Source of the DNA: Burkholderiaceae bacterium | GTDB lineage: Bacteria; Pseudomonadota; Gammaproteobacteria; Burkholderiales; Burkholderiaceae_C | Length of the DNA stretch: 32,751 bases | Assembly (NCBI GenBank): GCA_019234815.1 | Contig: JAFALA010000038.1 | Location: 1 to 32,751 of the forward strand | Direction of reading: 5' to 3' | Shown: positions 25,412 to 32,751 of the stretch, one piece after another | Position numbering within the stretch: the first letter of the stretch is position 1 | How the letters are laid out: every line of letters begins with the position of its first letter | The notes under the pieces: model-generated | The model's database searches: none | Seen by the model: the letters and a program-made list of their open reading frames with translations, nothing else | What the model was told of the DNA's origin: nothing | Position numbers and translations under genes: made by a program

Positions 25412-27091
25412 ATGAAGATGGAGAAGATTTGGCTGCAGCACTATCCGGCGGGCGTACCGGCCGAGATCGACGTGGAGCGTTATGCGTCCCTGGTCGATCT
25501 GATGGACGATGCGTTCAAGCGCTTTCCGGACAGGCCGGCCTACACGATGATGGGCAGTACCATCAGCTTCGCCCAGGTCGAGGAAGGCTCGCGCGCGCTG
25601 GCCGCGTACCTGCAGGGCCTGGGGCTGGAAAAGGGCGACCGCGTGGCGCTGATGATGCCCAACGTCCCGCAATACCCGATTGCAGTGGCGGCCGTGCTGC
25701 GCGCCGGCATGGTGGTCGTCAACGTCAATCCGCTCTACACGCCGCGCGAGCTGGAGCACCAGCTCAAGGACGCGGGCGCCAAGGCCATCGTCATCATCGA
25801 GAATTTCGCGGCCACCTTGCAGCAGGTGATCGCGCACGTGCCGACCAAGCATGTGGTGCTGGCCGCCATGGGCGACATGCTGGGCTTCCCCAAGGGCGCG
25901 CTCGTCAACTACGTGGTGCGCAAGGTCAAGAAGCTGGTGCCGGCCTTTGACCTGCCTTCGGCGGTGCGCTTCAACGACGCGCTCAAGGCGGGCCGCCGGC
26001 GCAGCTACAAGGCGCCGGCCATGGCGCCCACCGACATCGCCGTGCTGCAGTACACTGGCGGCACCACCGGCGTCAGCAAGGGCGCGGTGCTGCTGCATCG
26101 CAACCTGGTGGCCAACACCCTGCAGGCCGATGCCTGGTACCAGCCCGCGCTCAGGAAAATTCCGGCCGGCGAGCAGGTCGTCAGCATCTGCGCGCTGCCG
26201 CTCTATCACATCTTCGGCTTCACCACGAACATGATGCTGTCGATGTACTCGGGCGGCTGCAATGTGCTGATTCCGAATCCGCGCGACCTGAACGCCTTGT
26301 TCAAGGAGCTCTCCAGGCACCGGTTCCACAGCCTGCCCGCGGTCAACACGCTGTTCATGGCGATGGCGCACCATCCCGGCTTCGACACCGTGGATTGGAG
26401 CCACCTGGCGATCTCGGTGGGCGGCGGCATGGCCGTGCAGCAGGCCACCGCCAAGCTGTGGCTGGAGAAGACCGGCTGCCCGATCTGCGAAGGCTATGGG
26501 CTGTCCGAAACGTCGCCGATCGCCAGCTGCAATCCCACCGACACCACGGCCTACAGCGGCACCATCGGCATGCCTGTGCCCAACACCGAGTTGAAGCTGC
26601 TCGATGACGAAGGCCAGGAAGCCGCGCCCGGCACTTCGGGCGAAATCGCCATCCGGGGTCCGCAGGTGATGGCCGGCTATTGGCAGCGCCCCGACGAGAC
26701 CGCCAAGGTGATGACGGCCGACGGCTTCTTCCGCACCGGCGATGTCGGCATGGTGGACGAACGCGGCTACTTCCGCATCGTCGACCGCAAGAAGGACATG
26801 ATCCTGGTCAGCGGCTTCAACGTCTATCCGAATGAAATCGAGGACGTGCTGACGCAGATGCCCGGCGTGCTGGAATGCGCCGCCGTGGGCGTGGCCGACG
26901 ACAAGGCCGGCGAGGCCGTCAAGGTGGTGATCGTCAAGAAGGACCAGGCGCTGACCGAGGCCGACGTCAAGGCCTATTGCGAGGCCAACCTGACCGGCTA
27001 CAAGCGCCCCAAGATCGTGGAGTTCCGCACCGAGCTGCCCAAGACGCCGGTCGGCAAGGTGCTGCGCCGCGAGTTGCGCGACAAAAAGTGA
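25412..27091 (+). CDS. fadD: Long-chain fatty acid-CoA ligase
   Basis: A 559-residue AMP-forming acyl-CoA synthetase that activates fatty acids for beta-oxidation or lipid synthesis. The ATP-binding motif is LQYTGGTTGVSKGAVLLHRN at about residues 210-229. CEGYGLSETSPIASCN supplies the A5 motif, and FRTGDVGMVDERGYFRIVDRKKDMILVSGFNVYP contains the Asp/Arg adenylate contacts and hinge. A C-terminal lysine is in KTPVGKVLRREL. The length matches E. coli FadD (about 560). ATG 25412 and an in-frame ATG at 25418 both lie close to GTGGAG. Only 4 bases separate its stop from rsmE, so the two are probably co-transcribed. Confidence 0.95.
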   Translation: MKMEKIWLQHYPAGVPAEIDVERYASLVDLMDDAFKRFPDRPAYTMMGSTISFAQVEEGSRALAAYLQGLGLEKGDRVALMMPNVPQYPIAVAAVLRAGMVVVNVNPLYTPRELEHQLKDAGAKAIVIIENFAATLQQVIAHVPTKHVVLAAMGDMLGFPKGALVNYVVRKVKKLVPAFDLPSAVRFNDALKAGRRRSYKAPAMAPTDIAVLQYTGGTTGVSKGAVLLHRNLVANTLQADAWYQPALRKIPAGEQVVSICALPLYHIFGFTTNMMLSMYSGGCNVLIPNPRDLNALFKELSRHRFHSLPAVNTLFMAMAHHPGFDTVDWSHLAISVGGGMAVQQATAKLWLEKTGCPICEGYGLSETSPIASCNPTDTTAYSGTIGMPVPNTELKLLDDEGQEAAPGTSGEIAIRGPQVMAGYWQRPDETAKVMTADGFFRTGDVGMVDERGYFRIVDRKKDMILVSGFNVYPNEIEDVLTQMPGVLECAAVGVADDKAGEAVKVVIVKKDQALTEADVKAYCEANLTGYKRPKIVEFRTELPKTPVGKVLRRELRDKK

Positions 27092-27095
27092 CTCG

Positions 27096-27830
27096 ATGCT
27101 GCCGCGGTTTTTCGTCGATCTCCCTTTCTCCCCTGGCGATGAGCTGAACCTGCCTGCCGCCGCGGCGCGGCATGTGCAGGTGTTGCGTCTGCAGCCCGGC
27201 AGTCCCATCACCCTGTTCAACGGCAGCGGCCACGACTGGCAGGCCGAGGTGCTCAGCATGGGCCGCAGCGAGGTGCGCGTGCACCTGCAATCGGCCCAGG
27301 CGGTGCAGCGCGAGCTGCAGGTCCGCGTGACGCTGGCGCTGGCCATGCCGGCCAACGACCGCATGGACGGTGTGGTGGAAAAGGCCACCGAGCTTGGCGC
27401 CGCCGCGCTGCAGCCCCTGATGAGCGAGCGCTCGGTCTTGCGCCTGAGCGGCGAGCGGGCCGAGAAAAAGGTCGCGCACTGGCAGGGCGTGGCGGTGGCC
27501 GCCTGCGAGCAGAGCGGCCGCTCCTGCGTTCCGCAGCTGGCTCAGGTGATGAGCCTACCGTCCTGGCTGCAGTCCTTGGGCGACAAGCCTGCGACGCAAC
27601 AACGTTGGCTGCTCAGCCCGACGGCGGCGCGTCCACTGCGCGAGCTGATGCCTTCGGACCTCGCGGCGGAGATCCTGGTGCTCAGCGGTCCTGAAGGCGG
27701 TCTGAGCGCCGCCGAGGAAGCGCTGGCGCGTGCGCAGGGCTTCGAGGCCGTGCAGCTGGGGCCGCGCATCCTGCGCGCCGATACGGCGCCGCTGGCGGTG
27801 CTGGCCTGGCTGGCCCTGAACCAGGTCTAG
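27096..27830 (+). CDS. rsmE: 16S rRNA (uracil-1498-N3)-methyltransferase RsmE
   Basis: A 244-residue SPOUT-class methyltransferase that uses S-adenosylmethionine to methylate U1498 of 16S rRNA. PRFFVDLPFSPGDELNLPAAAARHVQVLR is the PUA-like N-terminal RNA-binding part. VTLALAMPANDRMDGVVEKATELGAAALQPLMSERSV leads into the knotted domain, whose SAM loop is VLSGPEGGLSAAEEALA followed by LGPRILRADTAPLAVLAWL. The family usually has ILRAETA, so Asp replaces Glu here, a conservative change. It begins 4 bases after fadD and ends 6 bases from the convergent gene at 27837. Confidence 0.96.
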   Translation: MLPRFFVDLPFSPGDELNLPAAAARHVQVLRLQPGSPITLFNGSGHDWQAEVLSMGRSEVRVHLQSAQAVQRELQVRVTLALAMPANDRMDGVVEKATELGAAALQPLMSERSVLRLSGERAEKKVAHWQGVAVAACEQSGRSCVPQLAQVMSLPSWLQSLGDKPATQQRWLLSPTAARPLRELMPSDLAAEILVLSGPEGGLSAAEEALARAQGFEAVQLGPRILRADTAPLAVLAWLALNQV

Positions 27831-27836
27831 CCCGGC

Positions 27837-29126
27837 TTACTGCCCGTCGTCGACATCCGCGGCGGGCTTGGGCGCGCGGGCGGAGCCCTTGACCAGGTCG
27901 AAACGGAACAGCCGGCACTCGATCGGGCCGTTCCACATCGGGAAGCGGCGTGATTCCTTCAGCCGCATCTTGTTCGGCAGCTTCATGTCCGGGCACAGCA
28001 GCCAGGCGCTCCAGCCGGCCGGGTTCTCGGTGTAGCTGCGCTTCCAATGGGACGACAGGCGAGGAAAGAACTCGTCGTCGGCATCCCTTTGTTCCGACCC
28101 CGTGGGCGCGCGCTGCGCCGCCGCCTTGCCGCGCACCTCGATGCGCTCGCCATAGGGCGGGTTCATCATGATCGTGCCGGGCATGCCCTCGGGCAGCTTG
28201 GGAGCCGGCCGCTCCAGCGCGTCGCCGCCGTTGAACTGGATGTAGTCGGCCACGCCGGCGCGCTCGGCATTGCGGCGCGCGAAGTCGACCATGCGGAAGG
28301 CCACGTCGCTGGCATAGATGGGCACGGCCGGCGCGTGCACGCGCGCGCGCGCGGCTTGCGTGAGTTCAGCCCAGCGCACGCGGTGCGCGGCGAACGGACG
28401 CTGGCGTTCGAAGGCGAAGCGGCGCTGGATGCCCGGCGCGATGCCGCAGGCGATCTGTGCCGCTTCGATGGGGATGGTGCCCGAGCCGCAGCAGGGGTCG
28501 TGCAGGGCGCCGCCGGCGTCGGCCGTGCCGCGCCAGCCTGCCGCGGCCAGCATGGCCGCGGCCAGGGTTTCCTTCAGCGGCGCGTCGCCCTTGTCGACGC
28601 GCCAGCCGCGTTTGAACAAGGGCTCGCCCGAGGTGTCGACATAAATCGCGGCGCGCTCTTCGCCGAGGTGCAGCACCACGGGCAGGTCGGGGCTGCGCGT
28701 GTCGACGCTGGGGCGCTCGCCGGTGGCGTCGCGCAGTACGTCGCAGATGGCGTCCTTGACGCGCAGCGTGGCGAAATTCAGGCTGCGCAGCGGCGAGCGC
28801 TGTGCCGTGGTGTCGACGCGTATCGTGTTGGCCGGCGTGATCCAGTCTTCCCAGGAAATCTTGCGTGCCAGCGCATAGATGTCGTCCTCGTGTCGGTAGC
28901 CGCCTTCGATCAATTCGACCAGCACGCGCTGCGCCAGGCGGCTCTCGAGGTTGATCTGCATCACTGTCTCGGCATCGCCCTTGAGCGCGACGCCGCCGCG
29001 CAGCACCTCCAGCCTGAGTTTGGGGCTGGCGTGCTCGAAGATGCGTTGCAGCTCCTCGCCAAGCAGCGTTTCGACGCCACCGGGGCAGGAGACAAACAGA
29101 TGGAACGAATCGGCGTGGCGGGACAT
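27837..29126 (-). CDS. rlmL: THUMP-domain 23S rRNA (guanine-N2) methyltransferase, RlmL-type
   Basis: A 429-residue class I methyltransferase. The N-terminal part (SFHLFVSCPGGVETLLGEELQ) and the following region form a ferredoxin-like plus THUMP RNA-binding unit (YALARKISWEDW near residue 100). The methyltransferase core has the SAM motif LHDPCCGSGTIPIEAAQIA and the catalytic IMMNPPYGERI. In E. coli the corresponding activity is the N-terminal half of the two-domain RlmKL (about 700 residues); this protein lacks the RlmK half, which is common outside gammaproteobacteria. A hydrophilic segment rich in Ala/Gln/Arg follows GERI. ATG 29126 is chosen by homology over the longer frame to 29186. The gene symbol is by homology only. 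Confidence 0.9.
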   Translation of the reverse strand: MSRHADSFHLFVSCPGGVETLLGEELQRIFEHASPKLRLEVLRGGVALKGDAETVMQINLESRLAQRVLVELIEGGYRHEDDIYALARKISWEDWITPANTIRVDTTAQRSPLRSLNFATLRVKDAICDVLRDATGERPSVDTRSPDLPVVLHLGEERAAIYVDTSGEPLFKRGWRVDKGDAPLKETLAAAMLAAAGWRGTADAGGALHDPCCGSGTIPIEAAQIACGIAPGIQRRFAFERQRPFAAHRVRWAELTQAARARVHAPAVPIYASDVAFRMVDFARRNAERAGVADYIQFNGGDALERPAPKLPEGMPGTIMMNPPYGERIEVRGKAAAQRAPTGSEQRDADDEFFPRLSSHWKRSYTENPAGWSAWLLCPDMKLPNKMRLKESRRFPMWNGPIECRLFRFDLVKGSARAPKPAADVDDGQ

Positions 29127-29299
29127 GACAGTGCGGGTGACGATTGAGGAGGCTATTGTCGTTGGTCGTGCCGGTTTCTCATGCACACGTCATGGAGACG
29201 CCACGATCTGGTTCAAGCCGGACCGGAGTTCGGGGGGGCCGGTATGCCGAATTGTCCTGCTTAAAATGGCGCGCCTGCTTGATTTGAGGACTGAATGCA

Positions 29300-30346
29300 A
29301 TGCTGCATTACTTTGTACATTTTTCCGAAAATCCCCAAGACAGTCCCTTGGGTAACGAGTTGCTGCGTTCTGGAATTGAATACCGATTGTTTGGCTGGAA
29401 GCCGTCCTTCAAGTACAACAATCGAATCCAGTTGATCTTCATGGGGTGGATCCCCTTGATTTTCAAGGCGATCCGGGCCGCGCTGTCTTCCTTATTCGAA
29501 CTGAAACCGAGGCCGGAAGCGGTCATTGTCGGGACCCATATCGAGGCATTTTTCTTTGGTCTGTCTTCGTGCTTGCTTCCCAAGCGCAAAAGACCGTCGA
29601 TCACCTGGGTGGGGTTTATTTATACGGCGCGCTCCAGCCTGCTGGTCAGGCAATTGCGGTGGATTTATTTCTCGGCAATTTTCCGCATGATTGACAAGGT
29701 GGTCTGCCATTCATTGCTTGAAAAGGAAATGAATGGGCAGATTTTCAAGCAGAGCCGCAATAAATTCATTCACATGCCCTATGGCATGTACGTCACAGGC
29801 GAAGAGCAGAAGCAGCCATCGGAACGCTTGAGCGGCGGCTCGAGAATCAAGATCATGGCGGCCGGACGATCCGGGCGGGACTACAAGTCCCTGGTTGAAG
29901 CCGTTCGCGGGGAAGAGTTCGATGTCAGGATTGTTTGCGACTATCACGCGCCCTTGAGCGGGATCGATCTGCCGTCCAACGTGCGGGTCCTCGACCACTG
30001 CTATGGCGATGACTATCTGCACGAACTTGCAAGCGCTGATATTGTGGTCGTGCCGCTGGCGGTCGACGATATTTCAGCCGGGCAGATGGTGATGCTGCAG
30101 GCCATGGCCTATGCCAAGCCTGTCGTCGTGACCGACACGCCGACGATTCGCGAATATGTCACTCCCGGCCGGGATTGCGTGGTCTATCCGAAGGGGGACG
30201 CCGCCGCGTTGAAGCTCGAGATCAGGCGCGTGATCCAGGATTCGGCATTGCGGCTGACCCTTGCCCATGGCGGCAAGGCCGCCTACCAGGAAAAATACAG
30301 CATGGCGTCGTACGTGAGAAATCTATGCGAGATCGCCTTGCATTGA
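29300..30346 (+). CDS. GT4-like glycosyltransferase
   Basis: A 348-residue GT-B glycosyltransferase, probably cytoplasmic or at the inner membrane face, that would transfer an activated sugar to a lipid or polysaccharide acceptor. The C-terminal half has the nucleotide-sugar site pattern: IKIMAAGRSGRDYKSLVEAV, DYLHELASADIVVVPLAVDDISAGQMVMLQAMAYAKPVVVTDTPTIREYV, with the usual Glu-type position replaced by Gln in GQMVMLQAMA. The N-terminal half has a hydrophobic segment (IQLIFMGWIPLIFKAIRAALSSL). Its GC is plainly lower than that of the flanking genes and codon use is mixed, so it is probably acquired. It stands alone, without other polysaccharide genes nearby. Start: GAGGA about 9 bases before ATG 29300. 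Confidence 0.88.
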   Translation: MLHYFVHFSENPQDSPLGNELLRSGIEYRLFGWKPSFKYNNRIQLIFMGWIPLIFKAIRAALSSLFELKPRPEAVIVGTHIEAFFFGLSSCLLPKRKRPSITWVGFIYTARSSLLVRQLRWIYFSAIFRMIDKVVCHSLLEKEMNGQIFKQSRNKFIHMPYGMYVTGEEQKQPSERLSGGSRIKIMAAGRSGRDYKSLVEAVRGEEFDVRIVCDYHAPLSGIDLPSNVRVLDHCYGDDYLHELASADIVVVPLAVDDISAGQMVMLQAMAYAKPVVVTDTPTIREYVTPGRDCVVYPKGDAAALKLEIRRVIQDSALRLTLAHGGKAAYQEKYSMASYVRNLCEIALH

Positions 30347-30349
30347 TCT

Positions 30350-30424
30350 CTCACTGACCGCTCACTGACCTCTCACTGGGCTCCTGTCGGGTGTCCTGGG
30401 CGGCGGAACCCCACCCGAGGACAC
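30350..30424. repeat. 11-base tandem repeats and hairpin between convergent genes
   Basis: CTCACTGACC with one spacer base recurs at 30350, 30361 and 30372 (third copy CTCACTGGGC), an 11-base period. Just after, GTGTCCT (30391-30397) pairs with AGGACAC (30418-30424), with inner GGG/CCC after a one-base bulge. The hairpin could serve as a terminator for both the glycosyltransferase and, in the other direction, the dipeptidase; it lacks a long T-run. Confidence 0.55.
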
Positions 30425-30437
30425 GCTCGAAAACGCT

Positions 30438-31913
<1,476 letters not shown>

Positions 31914-31925
31914 TCGGCTCTCCTC

Positions 31926-31942
31926 GCAGGCGTGTGGCCTGC
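31926..31942 (-). promoter_or_regulatory. Stem-loop next to the M20 peptidase ribosome site
   Basis: GCAGGC (31926-31931), loop of 5, GCCTGC (31937-31942): a perfect 6-bp stem in the 65-base gap between the hydrolase stop and the peptidase start, immediately 5' of the GAGGAG box. On the minus strand no T-run follows, so it is not an obvious terminator; it may affect initiation or be chance. Confidence 0.3.
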
Positions 31943-31978
31943 TTTAGTGAAGTGCCGATTTTAGGCGCTGCGCCCGAT

Positions 31979-32751
31979 TCAGGGATGCTGGTTCAGCCAG
32001 GCGTGCAGGCGCTCGAATACGAGCTCCTTTTCAGGCTCGTTGAAGATTTCATGGAACAGCGATTCATATTCGCGCGACTGCACGACGCTGGCCGGCGCCG
32101 TGCCGGCAAACTGCTCGCTGCCACGCGGCGCGACGCAGAAGTCCGAGCCGGCCCAGAGCAGCAGCGTCGGCACCACCCATTCCGGCGCCAGGTCCAGTAC
32201 CTCGGCGCCTGCGGTGGCGATCATGTGGGCCAGGCTGGGTGTGACGCGGTTGTGCACCTGCGGGTCGGCCTTGTAGGCCTCCACGACCGCCTGGCTGCGC
32301 GAAATCCATGCCGGCTTCAAGCCGTTGCCGACCGCCAGATGCGGCAGCAGCGGCTTGGTGAGCGCCAGCAGCGCCTTCTGGAACAGCGACATGCCCACGT
32401 CCAGCGCCGGCGAACTCAGGATCAGGCCGTCCACCGGCCTGAACCAGTGCGGCAGCTCGCTGCCGCGGTGCGCTTCCACGCCGCCTGCCACGAACCGGGC
32501 CGCCACCAGGCCGCCCATGCTGTGGCCCAGCAGCACCAGCGGGCCCGCGCCGAGGTGCCGATCGCGGCGCAGCTCGTCGATCACCAGGGCCAGGTCTTGC
32601 TGCAGCCGCTCGGCGGCGGCCACGTCGCCGCGCGGGCCGCCCGAGGCGCCATGGCCGCGCTGGTCGTGGCCGACCACATGCCAGCCCCACTGGTTCAGCT
32701 GGGCCGCCACAGCGGAGTAGCGGCCGATGTGTTCGCCCAGCCCGTGCACGA
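31979..32751 (-). CDS. Alpha/beta hydrolase (monoacylglycerol lipase-like), 5' end outside window
   Basis: The C-terminal 257 or so residues of a serine hydrolase; the gene continues beyond base 32751, so its start is not visible. The reading begins VHGLGEHIGRYSAVAAQL, the oxyanion region of monoacylglycerol lipase-like (hydrolase_4) proteins, then GHDQRGHGASGGPRGD. The nucleophile is Ser in LVLLGHSMGGLVAARF, the acid is Asp in LLWAGSDFCVAP and the base is His in YESLFHEIFNEPEKE, so the catalytic triad is complete. It probably hydrolyses a lipid or short-chain ester. It lies upstream of the M20 peptidase on the same strand with a 65-base gap. Confidence 0.9.
   Translation of the reverse strand, partial: VHGLGEHIGRYSAVAAQLNQWGWHVVGHDQRGHGASGGPRGDVAAAERLQQDLALVIDELRRDRHLGAGPLVLLGHSMGGLVAARFVAGGVEAHRGSELPHWFRPVDGLILSSPALDVGMSLFQKALLALTKPLLPHLAVGNGLKPAWISRSQAVVEAYKADPQVHNRVTPSLAHMIATAGAEVLDLAPEWVVPTLLLWAGSDFCVAPRGSEQFAGTAPASVVQSREYESLFHEIFNEPEKELVFERLHAWLNQHP

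Noticed and set aside
25346-27388. 680-codon frame antisense to fadD and rsmE
   Set aside because: It spans two real genes and their junction, is His/Arg/Gly/Leu-rich and has no motif.

Overview
The window reads as chromosomal DNA of a high-GC betaproteobacterium, most likely Burkholderiales/Comamonadaceae. Supporting signs are an alanine/lysine-tailed SWIB protein, a PEP-CTERM protein with an MHFG motif, a split pntAA-pntAB-pntB transhydrogenase, and a GC-rich hairpin repeat of a kind I associate with this family. This assignment is inference from gene content; no rRNA, tRNA or CRISPR array is visible.

Bases 1 to about 4640 form an accessory segment with lower GC and mostly unrecognised genes. 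It holds a serine recombinase, a 443-residue orphan protein with a coiled coil and a terminal Cys/His cluster, a broken second copy of the recombinase 3' end, a short basic membrane protein, a DUF29 protein and a 291-residue orphan. The right edge abuts the 3' end of moaC, where a 57-base piece of a second, diverged moaC lies in inverted orientation and marks an old rearrangement junction. This is the most likely place for undescribed biology, but no function can be assigned from sequence alone.

Bases 4638 to 13810 hold housekeeping and small envelope genes: moaC (molybdopterin synthesis), a divergent M48 periplasmic metalloprotease, a holin-4-like membrane protein, the SWIB protein, the PEP-CTERM protein, uvrA, a degenerate class III cyclase-like protein and a small protein with two VVVxG motifs. 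Bases 13828 to 22181 hold recQ (carrying an in-frame hairpin repeat), a cupin, a flavodoxin-like protein, ssb, a CAP-domain protein, an AhpD-like protein, and a minus-strand operon mnmA - sensor kinase - LuxR-type regulator.

Bases 22363 to 25267 are the pntAA-pntAB-pntB proton-translocating transhydrogenase operon, closed by a strong terminator. It is followed by an acyl-CoA ligase (fadD) and rsmE in tandem, then on the opposite strand an RlmL-type 23S rRNA methyltransferase. A low-GC glycosyltransferase, an M20 dipeptidase and the 3' part of an alpha/beta hydrolase finish the window.
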